The notes: generated from the sequence alone by a model not told the origin. A stretch of DNA of 19,276 bases from Lachnoclostridium sp. UBA7482 (GCA_002479645.1 DLOO01000074.1:24973-44248), one strand, 5' to 3'. Positions 1-8,308 are shown, numbered from the stretch's first letter. Program-made: numbers and translations.

Positions 1-46
1 TTTCAAGGAATGAAAAGCGCGTTGGACGATACCTGTAAAATTATCT

Positions 47-871
47 TTACATAATTACGTAACGCACCAGTACAAGTACCGTCAGATGCAGCGGATAAAA
101 AAGGTAGAAACCGTATTTTATCCGGGCATACTTTGCCATATCGCAGCCCGTCTTTCCGTTATAGAATTTCAGCGCGAAGACGCCCAGGAGTCCGCCGATA
201 ATCGAAGGAATTCCAACGCCGTACATAACGGCAATTACCGCACCGACAAGCAGCTGTGCGCCGCGGTCCCTGCGTGTAAAGTAAAAAGCAAGCACATACA
301 TCGGTCCCATAATCCAATAATCCATTTGCAGAAAATAGGTTATGAAAATCGTCACAAATACGACCGATACCTGCAGCAAAATCATGCCGACCTTATCAAA
401 TGCCGTTGCCTGCGGCAAATCCACCCGGCCGAGAATCTTCTTCTCATGGCGTTCGCGAATCCCGTCAACCACCCACAGCATCATCATACAGGCAAGCAAG
501 GTAAACAACACGTTAAATACCATCAGTACGCGGTCAATCTGAACGGACTGAGCCTCTACGGAAAGCTCGGAGAATTTTTCAACGCCCTGTGATTTGATAT
601 AATCCGCAAGCAAAACGCGCTGTCTGGCTACAAGCATAATCCATGGAATCTCCGAGATTACCGCAAAGATTCCGAGTCTCAGACCGTATTTCATCTTATT
701 GCGGGTATGGAAGAAGCCTTCCACCAGCAGGAAACAGACGATCGGCATGGCAATTCGTCCAAATGCCCTGCAAAGAATATACGGAAGCGTTGCCGGCTCC
801 AAAAAACACAAAGCAGCATGGTCAACCAGCATGGATACACAAAGCAAAAGCTTCAGTTGCAGTCGGTTCAT
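47..871 (-). CDS. TraX-family integral membrane protein
   Basis: A 274-residue, strongly hydrophobic protein that fits the TraX family, whose founding member acetylates F pilin; relatives in Firmicutes have no settled substrate. The family-like N-terminus is visible: a first helix ending in MLVDHAALCF, then CRAFGRIAMPIVCFLLVEGF and a basic HTRNKMKYGLRL loop. Roughly seven or eight membrane segments follow, with a polar stretch around residues 80-112. The C-terminus has the usual YGFYLFYPLHL segment. The start ATG overlaps the stop of the upstream GH13 gene (ATGA, 868-871) and is preceded by AAGGAGG seven bases upstream, so translation should be coupled to that gene. Family assignment is good; the acyl-transfer function is inferred from the family only, and a link to the glycogen-type neighbour is speculative. 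Confidence 0.85.
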   Translation of the reverse strand: MNRLQLKLLLCVSMLVDHAALCFLEPATLPYILCRAFGRIAMPIVCFLLVEGFFHTRNKMKYGLRLGIFAVISEIPWIMLVARQRVLLADYIKSQGVEKFSELSVEAQSVQIDRVLMVFNVLFTLLACMMMLWVVDGIRERHEKKILGRVDLPQATAFDKVGMILLQVSVVFVTIFITYFLQMDYWIMGPMYVLAFYFTRRDRGAQLLVGAVIAVMYGVGIPSIIGGLLGVFALKFYNGKTGCDMAKYARIKYGFYLFYPLHLTVLVLVRYVIM

Positions 872-2844
872 ACGTTTGCCTCCTTGGGCGCATTCACACT
901 CTTTCTTCTGCGCTTGGGCGCATTGACCGGCATCTGCTGCTTTTCACACAGCAGAACCGCAACCGTTCTCGGCGGAATCATCATAACCGAATCCTCTGCT
1001 GCCGGTGCGCTGCAGGATTTGTCCGAGGAAATTGCCAGCTCCCATTCACCGAACCCGGGCAAATGCGGAATGTCAAATTCGCGTCCTTCCCAGTACATAT
1101 TGAAAATCAGATAGAAGGAAGCATCCGCCTTCCCGGTCTTATCCTTTGCAAATTCACCCGAAAGAAGAATACCGACACAGCGGTTATAGCTGCTTTCATC
1201 CGGATACCAGATTTTCGTACTGTGGCAGGATACATCGGGGCATCCGCACTGCAAATAGTCGGTACCTCGAAGCCCGAACGGATTGTGAAGCGCCGGATGC
1301 GCCTTACGAAGCGCAATCAACTCTTTGACAAATTCGGTAATCTCCGTGTTGCTGCGCTGCTCCGTCCAGTTCAGCCAGCCGGTGGAGTTATCCTGACAAT
1401 AGGCATTGTTGTTGCCGCCCTGAGAATTGCCGAACTCATCGCCTGCAAGAAGCATCGGCGTTCCCTGGGATAAAAGCAGAGTCATCAGCGCATTTTTCTT
1501 CATCTTCACGCGAAGATCGCGAATCTTTTTGCGCTTGTCCGGTCCCTCGGTTCCACAGTTCCAGCCGCAGTTATAATCACTGCCGTCACGTCCGTTTTCA
1601 CCGTTGGCTTCATTGTGCTTCACATCGTACATATAAAGGTCTGCAAGGGTAAAGCCGTTGTGATCCGTGATATAATTTACCGTTGCGGTATTCTCCCGAT
1701 TCTCCTTCACACGGCGGGCAAAGCTTCCCGCCAAACCCTCGTCGCTCTTTAAGAAACGGCGGCAATCGAAAAGAAATCCTTCGCTGCAGTCTGCCAGATA
1801 CCTGCCTCTGCCGCCCGCTGCATTTTCCGCCGTACCGTTCCAGTTACCGGTCAAAAGCTTGGTTCTTGCAAGATACGGGTCAGCTACCAAAGTACGCAAA
1901 TCCATCCTATCCTGATTGATACGGAAACCATCCACGTGGTATTCCATTACCCAGTAACGGAGTGCATCCACCACCATGCCCGGATTGGCTCCGGCAGGCA
2001 CATTCACTTCCATCAGCACCTCGATGGACTCCTGGTGGAGACGGCGAACCATTTCCTTAAATTCCGTATCTGCCTTTGCAGGTACCGATGCGTAAGAAGA
2101 CTTCGGCGCAAAGAAAAAATAATGTGACGCATAGCCCCAGAAATTAATCTGCTTTTTGTTCTGGCGGGCAGGATTTTCCGTCATGGTTTCCGCGCTCTCA
2201 TAAGCGCTGCTCTTATAAAACTTACCGGATGCAAATTCCGGCACGCCTTCCTCCGCATTCTTCTCGATAATTTCATTGAATTCCATACAAGGCATCAGCA
2301 ATATACCGTTGATTCCAAGCTTTTTCAGATACGGCAGCTTCTCCGCAATGCCCTTATAGGTTCCCTTGTGAGCCACGCCGGACTGCATGGAAAATCCGCG
2401 CACATGCAACTTATAAAGAATCAAATCCGCAAATGCGATATCCGGGTGACCGTCATCCTTCCAGTCAAATGCGCTCGGCACTACCGGGGAGCAAAATGCC
2501 TTCCGCTCACGCTTCGTAAGCACCTTCCCGTAGGCGCCGCGCCCCAACAGCAATTTGGCATAGGGGTCTGCAAACGGACAGCCCTTTGCCTCGTAGCGGT
2601 AGGTCATACCCTTCCCCGAGAAATTTTTAAGCTGTACGGCAAATACATCCCCCCACCGCTCGGTATTCTCCATGACAACGGTAAAGGCAGGCGCCGCCTC
2701 ACCTTCCCTGCACAGGTGCAGAAGAACCTCCTCCGCCCCCGGCACCGCCACTACGAAATTCATATGCTTTCCAACCGGCCAAACGCCCGGCTTTGTCGGG
2801 TCTCCGGTCACTAATTCTACATTTGTATCACCAAGTATTTTCAT
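868..2844 (-). CDS. GH13 isoamylase/GlgX-like protein with degenerate catalytic site
   Basis: A 658-residue protein with the full layout of a GlgX/isoamylase-type glycogen debranching enzyme: an N-terminal CBM48-like region (about 1-115), a GH13 barrel (about 138-540) and a C-terminal beta domain. Very typical stretches remain, such as KHNEANGENGRDG (409-421), WNCGTEGP (428-435) and LLSQGTPMLLAGDEFGNSQ. The catalytic residues do not: the nucleophile Asp of GFRxD is Asn310 (GFRIN), the acid/base Glu of KLxAEPWD is Gly333 (KLLTGNWN), and the third Asp of the HDGF motif is Asn396 (HNGF). Region I has also lost its Asn-His pair. The frame is intact, so this is a coherent gene and not a decayed one; a glucan-binding or regulatory role is inferred. 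The start ATG at 2844 is chosen because GAGG lies six bases upstream; ATGs at 2856 and 2871 lack a good site. The C-terminus is basic with a repeated VNAPK. Confidence 0.88.
   Translation of the reverse strand: MKILGDTNVELVTGDPTKPGVWPVGKHMNFVVAVPGAEEVLLHLCREGEAAPAFTVVMENTERWGDVFAVQLKNFSGKGMTYRYEAKGCPFADPYAKLLLGRGAYGKVLTKRERKAFCSPVVPSAFDWKDDGHPDIAFADLILYKLHVRGFSMQSGVAHKGTYKGIAEKLPYLKKLGINGILLMPCMEFNEIIEKNAEEGVPEFASGKFYKSSAYESAETMTENPARQNKKQINFWGYASHYFFFAPKSSYASVPAKADTEFKEMVRRLHQESIEVLMEVNVPAGANPGMVVDALRYWVMEYHVDGFRINQDRMDLRTLVADPYLARTKLLTGNWNGTAENAAGGRGRYLADCSEGFLFDCRRFLKSDEGLAGSFARRVKENRENTATVNYITDHNGFTLADLYMYDVKHNEANGENGRDGSDYNCGWNCGTEGPDKRKKIRDLRVKMKKNALMTLLLSQGTPMLLAGDEFGNSQGGNNNAYCQDNSTGWLNWTEQRSNTEITEFVKELIALRKAHPALHNPFGLRGTDYLQCGCPDVSCHSTKIWYPDESSYNRCVGILLSGEFAKDKTGKADASFYLIFNMYWEGREFDIPHLPGFGEWELAISSDKSCSAPAAEDSVMMIPPRTVAVLLCEKQQMPVNAPKRRRKSVNAPKEANV
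883..927 (-). repeat. short direct repeat encoding VNAPK twice
   Basis: Two 15-base copies (883-897 and 913-927), 14 of 15 identical and 30 bases apart, lie in frame at the end of the GH13 gene. They encode the repeated VNAPK motif on either side of a basic RRRK stretch. The 30-base offset keeps the reading frame, which suggests a local duplication. Confidence 0.75.
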
Positions 2845-2847
2845 GGC

Positions 2848-2854
2848 TTTCCTC
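2848..2854 (-). promoter_or_regulatory. ribosome binding site deciding the GH13 start
   Basis: GAGGAAA on the minus strand places GAGG six bases before the ATG at 2844. The two upstream in-frame ATGs have no comparable site, which is why the shorter start is preferred. Confidence 0.6.
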
Positions 2855-2900
2855 ATTTCTGTGCAGAGCACATAATGGTTTTTGGCAAAATCGGTCGGAA

Positions 2901-4535
2901 TCAGTCTTCCGCTTCTGCATTTACCTGAAGCTTCTGACGCTTTCTTGCAGCCACATCGCTGTCGAGGTATTCGTCGTAGGTGGTTACCTTATCAATCAGG
3001 GTGCCGTCCGGAATAATTTCCATAATACGGTTTGCTACGGTCTGGATGAACTGGTGATCCTGGGAAGTGAACAATGCCACGCCCGGGAATTTCATCAAAC
3101 CGTTGTTGAGTGCGGTAATGGACTCCATATCCAAGTGGTTGGTCGGCTCGTCGAGAACCAGTACGTTCGCACCCATAATCATCATCTTAGAAAGCATCAC
3201 GCGCACGCGCTCGCCGCCGGAAAGGACATTGACGGATTTCACGCCGTCATCACCCGCAAAAAGCATACGTCCGAGGAATCCGCGGACATAGGTTACATCA
3301 TCCTCCGGAGAAAACGGCATCAGGAAATCAACAATCGTCTCGCTGCCCTTGAAGAGCTCGGTGTTGTCCTTCGGAAAATATGCCTGCGTTGTGGTGATAC
3401 CCCATTTCACAGTTCCTTCGTCAGGCTCCATCTCCCCTGCAAGAATCTTGAGGAGTACCGTGGTTGCCATCGTATTACCGCCGACAAACGCCACCTTGTC
3501 CTCACGGCCGATAATAAAGGAAATATCATCCAGTACCTTTACGCCGTCCACCGTCTTGCTCAAATGGCTGACAGTCAGAACCTCATTACCGATTTCACGC
3601 GCCGGGCGGAAATCGATGTAAGGATATTTACGGCTGGAAGGACGAATGTCATCCAACTCAATCTTCTCAAGAGCGCGCTTTCTGGAGGTTGCCTGCTTAG
3701 ACTTGGAAGCATTTGCGGAGAACCGCTGGATAAACTCCTGCAGCTCCTTAATCTTCTCTTCCTTCTTGCGGTTCGCTTCTTTCATCTGCTTCACCATCAA
3801 CTGGCTGGACTCGTACCAGAAATCGTAGTTACCGGCATAGAGCTGAATCTTCGCGTAGTCAATGTCGGCAATGTGTGTACAAACCTTGTTGAGGAAATAA
3901 CGGTCGTGGGAAACCACAATAACCGTATTGTCAAAGTTAATCAGGAACTCCTCAAGCCAGCGGATTGCTTCGAGATCCAAGTGGTTGGTCGGCTCGTCAA
4001 GGAGCAGAATATCCGGATTACCGAACAATGCCTGTGCAAGAAGCACCTTCACCTTCTCACTGCCGGTCAGCTCGCTCATCATCTTATAATGCAAGTCGGT
4101 TTCAATACCGAGTCCGTTTAAGAGGGTTGCCGCATCGGACTCTGCCTCCCATCCGTTCATCTGTGCAAATTCGCCCTCAAGCTCACTGGCACGGATACCG
4201 TCTTCCTCGGTAAAGTCCTCTTTTGCGTAAATGGCTTCCTTCTCCTGCATGATATCATACAGCCGCCGGTTCCCCATAATAACCGTGTTAAGTACATCGC
4301 AGCCGTCATACTTAAAGTGGTCCTGCTGCAGGAAGGACAGACGCTGTCCCGGAGTGATTACAACATCGCCCTTGGTCGGCTCCAGCTGACCATTCAAAAT
4401 CTTAAGAAATGTGGACTTACCGGCGCCGTTTGCACCAATAAGACCATAACAGTTTCCTTCTGTAAATTTGATATTTACATCTTCAAACAACGCTTTTTTG
4501 CCGATTCGAAGTGTTACGTTACATGCCTGAATCAT
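2901..4535 (-). CDS. ABC-F family ATPase, YkpA/YbiT-like, with degenerate second site
   Basis: A 544-residue soluble protein with two ABC ATPase domains joined by a charged linker (about 245-300) and no membrane segments, as in ABC-F proteins that act on ribosomes. Domain 1 has Walker A GANGAGKS (34-41), signature LTGSE (156-160), Walker B ILLLDE and switch His210 in SHDRYF. Domain 2 has signature LSGGE (438-442) and Walker B LVLDE (459-463), but its Walker A reads GGNTMATT (352-359) with Thr358 in place of the lysine, and its H-loop reads SQDHQF with Gln492 in place of histidine. The linker and the second-domain sequence KWGITTTQAYFPKDN resemble the YkpA/YbiT branch rather than the antibiotic-resistance branch. 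GGAGG six bases upstream supports the start. It follows pncC and precedes the GH13 gene by 56 bp. Role in translation is inferred from the family. Confidence 0.93.
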   Translation of the reverse strand: MIQACNVTLRIGKKALFEDVNIKFTEGNCYGLIGANGAGKSTFLKILNGQLEPTKGDVVITPGQRLSFLQQDHFKYDGCDVLNTVIMGNRRLYDIMQEKEAIYAKEDFTEEDGIRASELEGEFAQMNGWEAESDAATLLNGLGIETDLHYKMMSELTGSEKVKVLLAQALFGNPDILLLDEPTNHLDLEAIRWLEEFLINFDNTVIVVSHDRYFLNKVCTHIADIDYAKIQLYAGNYDFWYESSQLMVKQMKEANRKKEEKIKELQEFIQRFSANASKSKQATSRKRALEKIELDDIRPSSRKYPYIDFRPAREIGNEVLTVSHLSKTVDGVKVLDDISFIIGREDKVAFVGGNTMATTVLLKILAGEMEPDEGTVKWGITTTQAYFPKDNTELFKGSETIVDFLMPFSPEDDVTYVRGFLGRMLFAGDDGVKSVNVLSGGERVRVMLSKMMIMGANVLVLDEPTNHLDMESITALNNGLMKFPGVALFTSQDHQFIQTVANRIMEIIPDGTLIDKVTTYDEYLDSDVAARKRQKLQVNAEAED

Positions 4536-4583
4536 AGTATTCCTCCAAGTTTATTTGCTCCATATTTTCTCGAGTATATAATA

Positions 4584-4617
4584 CCCTAAAAAACCACATT
4601 TGCCTAGTGCTTTAGGG
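4584..4617 (-). terminator. hairpin between pncC and the ABC-F gene (weak terminator candidate)
   Basis: Seven-base arms (4584-4590 and 4611-4617, CCCTAAA/TTTAGGG) lie nine bases after the pncC stop. CAC/GTG pairs can extend the stem inward with a mismatch. The sequence after the stem is A/T-rich (TATTATATA) but is not a clean U-run, so termination is uncertain. The same A/T-rich stretch could hold a promoter for the ABC-F gene, but I see no convincing -35 box. Confidence 0.3.
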
Positions 4618-4625
4618 AATTTTTC

Positions 4626-5123
4626 TCAGTTTTTTGCCTCTTGTCCTTCCATGTCCGCAAGAAGCTCCGAAAGGATGGTTTCTGCTGCCGCGGCACGCAC
4701 CTCGTTTCGGTCCATATTTTCAAAATGACGGCAAAATGTCCTCGTCACTCCATCCACGGAAATCCCAAACCACACCAGTCCTACCGGCTTTTCCTCCGTA
4801 CCGCCGCCCGGACCTGCAATGCCTGTCGTGCTTAAGCCGATGTGCGCTCCGGTCGTTTTTCTTACGCCGTCAGCCATTGCACCTGCCACCTGCCCGCTGA
4901 CTTCACCGAAGCTCCTCAGAAGTTCTTCCGGCACATGAGCATAGGCTGTCTTTGCCCAATTCGCATAGGTTACAAAAGAAGCATCCAGTACCCGGGATGC
5001 ATCCGGAACAGCTACCAGACTCGCTGCAACAAGACCTCCGGTGCAGGATTCCGCTGCGGATACGCGAAGTCCCCGTTCCTTTAATACGGCGACTACCCTC
5101 TGTGCGGTATTATTTTCGTTCAT
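4626..5123 (-). CDS. pncC: nicotinamide-nucleotide amidohydrolase PncC (CinA C-terminal domain)
   Basis: A 165-residue stand-alone CinA C-terminal-type protein. The family converts nicotinamide mononucleotide to nicotinic acid mononucleotide in pyridine nucleotide recycling. Visible motifs are AESCTGG (24-30), VTYANWAK (51-58), GEVSGQVAGAMADG (73-86) and TGIAGPGGGTEEKPVG (100-115). Ser43 and Lys58 sit where the family's conserved Ser/Lys pair is expected. Length matches stand-alone PncC; the N-terminal molybdopterin-like domain of full CinA is absent and no trace of it lies upstream. The start is backed by AGGGGG shortly before the ATG. The gene follows glnN across a strong hairpin and is followed by the ABC-F gene. 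Enzyme assignment is firm at family level. Confidence 0.92.
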   Translation of the reverse strand: MNENNTAQRVVAVLKERGLRVSAAESCTGGLVAASLVAVPDASRVLDASFVTYANWAKTAYAHVPEELLRSFGEVSGQVAGAMADGVRKTTGAHIGLSTTGIAGPGGGTEEKPVGLVWFGISVDGVTRTFCRHFENMDRNEVRAAAAETILSELLADMEGQEAKN

Positions 5124-5145
5124 TGCTCATCCCCCTTTGGAATAA

Positions 5146-5178
5146 ACAAGGTGGTGCAAAGCCTCTGCACCACCTTGT
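5146..5178 (-). terminator. 13-bp perfect hairpin after glnN, probable intrinsic terminator
   Basis: The arms 5146-5158 and 5166-5178 are perfect 13-base complements with a 7-base loop, starting 12 bases after the glnN stop codon. On the minus strand the stem ends in TTGT and is followed by TTATT, a short U-rich tail. It sits 22 bases before the pncC start, leaving no room for a promoter of its own after it, so it may act as a partial terminator lowering pncC expression relative to glnN. Confidence 0.7.
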
Positions 5179-5190
5179 ACGTCACAATAA

Positions 5191-7299
5191 TTACAGTTCA
5201 AACAGCATCTCCGCATAGGTCGGTACCGGCCAAAGCTTGCGGTCTACAATCATCTCGAGCTCGTCAATCGGCTTTCTGAGCGCCTCCATTGCCGGGCAGA
5301 CGCTGGCGCGGAAGAAGCGTGCCTTTTCGTCGCCTGCAATCAGTGCATTGGCTTCTGCATCCAGCTTGCGAAGATTCTCAAGCGCTGCCTGTGCCTCGGC
5401 AAGAAGTCCGGAGGTCTTCCGGAGAAGTCCGGTCTGTACGCTGACGTCAATACCGCCGCATGCAGTCTTTACCTCATTTACGGAGGATGCAAGCTCTCTT
5501 GTAAAGCGGATAACTGCCGGTATGTACAAAGTCGAAGCCATATCAATCATGGTACGAGCCTCGATATTAACTGCCTTTGCGTAGATTTCGTAATCGATTT
5601 CCGCACGGCTCTTAAGCTCCGCTGCGGAAAATACCCCCTGATGGGTAAACATCGCAATCGCCTTTTCCGTCGTCAGGGCAGGAATCGCATCTACCATGGA
5701 AGGAAGGTTCGGAAGTCCTCTTCTCTGTGCTTCCTCTACCCACTCCTGTGCGTAGCCGTTCCCGTTGAAGATAATTCTTTGGTGATCTGTAAGGGAAGAC
5801 TTAATCAAATCATGGACAGCCTGATCAAAATCATCTGCCGTCTCCAAAATGTCTGCAAAACGCTCCAGGGTCTCCGCGACAATCGTATTGATCGTTACGT
5901 TGGCGTCGGCAACCGACATAGAGGACGCCACCATACGGAACTCGAACTTGTTTCCGGTAAATGCAAACGGCGACGTACGGTTTCTGTCGGTACCGTCACG
6001 TCCGAAAATCGGCAGGGTATTAACGCCGGTATCCAGCTTGCCGCCCCTCTTCAGATGCTTAGCCTCGCCGGTCTCGATGAGCTGCGCCACAACGTCGGTA
6101 AGCTGTTCGCCGAGGAATACGGAAATGATTGCCGGGGGAGCCTCGTTCGCACCGAGACGATGGTCGTTGCCCGGATTTGCCGCAGAGATGCGCAGAAGGT
6201 CTGCATGATTGTCAACGGCTTCCATTACTGCTGCCAGAAACAGCAGGAACTGAATATTCTCATTCGGAGTCTTGCCCGGATTTAACAGGTTCATACCGGT
6301 ATCGGTAACTAAGGACCAGTTGTTGTGCTTACCGGAACCATTGACCCCTGCAAACGGCTTTTCGTGAAGCAGGCATTCCAGACCGTGGCGCTTTGCCACC
6401 TTCTTCATGCACTCCATAATTAACTGGTTGTGGTCGGTTGCCATGTTGGCAGTCGTATAAATCGGGGCAAGCTCGTGCTGCGCGGGAGCTGCCTCGTTAT
6501 GCTGTGTCTTTGCCAGAATCCCGAGCTTCCAAAGCTCCTGGTTGAGTTCCTTCATGTAGGATGCAACACGCTCCTTCAGACTTCCGAAATAATGGTCGTC
6601 CATTTCCTGTCCCTTCGGAGGCTTCGCACCGAAAAGGGTACGTCCGGTAAAGATAAGGTCTTCACGCTTTTTGAAGGTCTTCTGGTCAACGAGGAAGTAT
6701 TCCTGCTCCGGTCCAACGGAACATTCTACATGTGTAACATCCTTATGCCCAAAGAGGTGTACGACTCTCAGTGCCTGACGGTTTACCGCCTCCATGGAGC
6801 GAAGAAGCGGCGTCTTCATATCCAGTGCATCGCCGGTATAAGAACAAAATGCCGTCGGGATGCACAACGTAACACCTGCCGCATCCTCACGCAAAAATGC
6901 GGGAGAGGTACAATCCCAGGTGGTATATCCTCTTGCCTCGAAGGTCGCACGAAGACCGCCGTTCGGAAAGGAGGATGCATCGGGTTCCCCTTTAATCAGC
7001 TCCCTGCTCGAAAACTCGAGCATAATCCTGCCCTTGGGTGCAGGTGCGATAAAGGAGTCATGTTTCTCCGCAGTGATACCGGTCAAAGGCTGGAACCAAT
7101 GGGTATAATGCGTTGCACCTCGCTCGAGCGCCCACTCCTTCATTTCCTTCGCAATGACTTCGGCTACTTTCGGGTCCAGACTCTTGCCCTGGTGAATGGT
7201 TTCCTTCAAAGCCTGAAAAGTCTCCGCAGGCAAACGTTCCTCCATAACCGTTTCGTTAAATACATTGGACCCAAAAAGTTCCGTCAGCTTTTCTGTCAT
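5191..7299 (-). CDS. glnN: glutamine synthetase type III
   Basis: A 702-residue type III glutamine synthetase, the normal length for this class (GSI and GSII are much shorter). It makes glutamine from glutamate, ammonia and ATP in the cytoplasm. Diagnostic stretches are [20 protein letters not shown] (94-113), GPEQEYF (196-202), QHELAPIY (274-281), NGSGKHNNW (320-328), [15 protein letters not shown] (376-390) and [16 protein letters not shown] (440-455), so the metal and substrate site appears intact. The start ATG has GGGAG about ten bases upstream. It is 58 bp downstream of mscS and is followed by a strong hairpin, so it ends a transcription segment. The 58-bp gap contains an A/T-rich TATAAGATAAAT stretch but no clear -35 box, so an own promoter cannot be shown. 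Confidence 0.97.
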   Translation of the reverse strand: MTEKLTELFGSNVFNETVMEERLPAETFQALKETIHQGKSLDPKVAEVIAKEMKEWALERGATHYTHWFQPLTGITAEKHDSFIAPAPKGRIMLEFSSRELIKGEPDASSFPNGGLRATFEARGYTTWDCTSPAFLREDAAGVTLCIPTAFCSYTGDALDMKTPLLRSMEAVNRQALRVVHLFGHKDVTHVECSVGPEQEYFLVDQKTFKKREDLIFTGRTLFGAKPPKGQEMDDHYFGSLKERVASYMKELNQELWKLGILAKTQHNEAAPAQHELAPIYTTANMATDHNQLIMECMKKVAKRHGLECLLHEKPFAGVNGSGKHNNWSLVTDTGMNLLNPGKTPNENIQFLLFLAAVMEAVDNHADLLRISAANPGNDHRLGANEAPPAIISVFLGEQLTDVVAQLIETGEAKHLKRGGKLDTGVNTLPIFGRDGTDRNRTSPFAFTGNKFEFRMVASSMSVADANVTINTIVAETLERFADILETADDFDQAVHDLIKSSLTDHQRIIFNGNGYAQEWVEEAQRRGLPNLPSMVDAIPALTTEKAIAMFTHQGVFSAAELKSRAEIDYEIYAKAVNIEARTMIDMASTLYIPAVIRFTRELASSVNEVKTACGGIDVSVQTGLLRKTSGLLAEAQAALENLRKLDAEANALIAGDEKARFFRASVCPAMEALRKPIDELEMIVDRKLWPVPTYAEMLFEL

Positions 7300-7357
7300 A
7301 TTTTCCGTTCTCCCTGATTTATCTTATAAACTTCAACCCAATCCCAAACGACGGCAT

Positions 7358-8218
7358 TTACTGCTTGTCGTCTGCGCCCCGCGCCAACTGCTCGGCATTG
7401 ACCAATGTGACATCCATCTGGCGGAACGGGATGGTAAAGCCCTCTTCCTTCATTGCATAGCGAACGTCCTCCTGAAGCTCCCAAAAGGTATCCCAATACA
7501 ATTCACGCTGAACCCAGACACGGAAGCCAAGCTTAATGCTGTCTGTACCGAATTCCTTCACGAACGCGGCAATCGGCTGCTCCTTAAGAACGTTGGCATT
7601 GGCATTTGCAATACGCCGCAGCAAATCCTTCATCGCACGGATATCATCCTGATAACCAATCGGAATCTCCATATCGATACGACGAAGCGGCTCCTGGTTT
7701 ACATTGATCAGGTTACTGTTGGAAAGCGAGCCGTTCGGCAAAACAACCACACGATTATCAATTGTATGCAGCTTCGTATAACAGATTCCGATATCGGTAA
7801 CCGTTCCCTCAAATCCGTTAACACAGATGTAATCGCCTATCAGAAACGGTTTCGTCATAAGAATCAGAATCCCGCCTGCAAAGTTCGATAAGCTTCCCTG
7901 CAGGGACAAGCCAACCGCAAGACCGAACGAACCAATCAATGCAACAAAAGATGTGGTAGGGATTCCGACAACGTCCGCAACGGCAATCAACACCACAAGA
8001 TTAAGCGCAATACCAATCAGGTTTCGCAGGAAACCTGCCACGCCCTTATCCAGACGTCTCTTGCAGACACGGTCAAACAGCTTCAAAACTGCCTTCACAA
8101 TTTTTCTGCCGATAAACAACAGAAGAAGGGCAACGATTATTCGCATAAGGAACGGGGAAATCGTATTCCAAACCGCCCCATAATCAATCCCTTCCAGACT
8201 CTTCAAGATGCTTTTCAT
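7358..8218 (-). CDS. MscS-family mechanosensitive ion channel
   Basis: A 286-residue small-conductance mechanosensitive channel protein, which opens under hypo-osmotic membrane tension. There are three membrane segments: about 20-39, 62-87, and the pore-lining helix near 90-122 containing GSFGLAVGLSLQGSLSNFAG, the characteristic glycine/alanine-rich TM3. A beta domain follows with PFLIGDYICVNGFEGTVTDIG and VVVLPNGSLSNSNLIN, then the alpha/beta C-terminal domain. Length equals that of E. coli MscS. The ATG at 8218 is preferred over the in-frame GTG at 8221 because GAGG lies six bases before it. A 28-codon ORF ends three bases upstream (TAA-GTG-ATG), suggesting translational coupling, and the region before it is strongly structured. 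Confidence 0.95.
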   Translation of the reverse strand: MKSILKSLEGIDYGAVWNTISPFLMRIIVALLLLFIGRKIVKAVLKLFDRVCKRRLDKGVAGFLRNLIGIALNLVVLIAVADVVGIPTTSFVALIGSFGLAVGLSLQGSLSNFAGGILILMTKPFLIGDYICVNGFEGTVTDIGICYTKLHTIDNRVVVLPNGSLSNSNLINVNQEPLRRIDMEIPIGYQDDIRAMKDLLRRIANANANVLKEQPIAAFVKEFGTDSIKLGFRVWVQRELYWDTFWELQEDVRYAMKEEGFTIPFRQMDVTLVNAEQLARGADDKQ

Positions 8219-8221
8219 CAC

Positions 8222-8308
8222 TTACCTCATAAATCCCGTACAGGAGTACACCCCTTGGAGAATGTTCTCACGCAGCAAGCGCTCCGCATCCGAAAATACA
8301 TTCCCCAT
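8222..8308 (-). CDS. probable 28-residue small protein or leader peptide upstream of mscS
   Basis: A short ORF of 28 codons starts at ATG 8308 with AGGAG nine bases upstream and stops with TAA three bases before the mscS ATG. It begins MGNVFSDAERLLRENILQ and ends CTGFMR; it is partly amphipathic with no membrane segment. It lies 31 bases after the glgB stop. I recognise no family. The good ribosome site, the exact fit between two genes and the stop-start closeness to mscS support translation; the fact that almost the whole ORF coincides with an RNA stem structure means the sequence may instead be conserved as RNA. Its own ribosome site is paired in that structure. Confidence 0.45.
   Translation of the reverse strand: MGNVFSDAERLLRENILQGVYSCTGFMR

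Noticed and set aside
643..1473. 276-codon plus-strand ORF opposite traX and the GH13 gene
   Set aside because: It crosses the boundary of two well supported minus-strand genes and has no recognisable domain.
2793..4121. 442-codon plus-strand ORF opposite the ABC-F gene
   Set aside because: Antisense shadow; the repeated VGRLV-type segments mirror the two related ATPase domains on the other strand.
4519..4599. 26-codon minus-strand ORF overlapping the ABC-F start in another frame
   Set aside because: Its only ribosome site is a weak AGG three bases from the ATG, and it runs through the hairpin and into the ABC-F gene; no support beyond being open.
7300..7357. Possible promoter before glnN (TATAAGATAAAT)
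   Set aside because: No -35 box at a usable distance; the A/T stretch alone is not enough.
7296..7496. 66-codon minus-strand ORF ending at the glnN start with an ATGA overlap
   Set aside because: It lies mostly inside the mscS 3' end in another frame, its product is low-complexity Gly/Arg-rich, and the overlap is likely chance.
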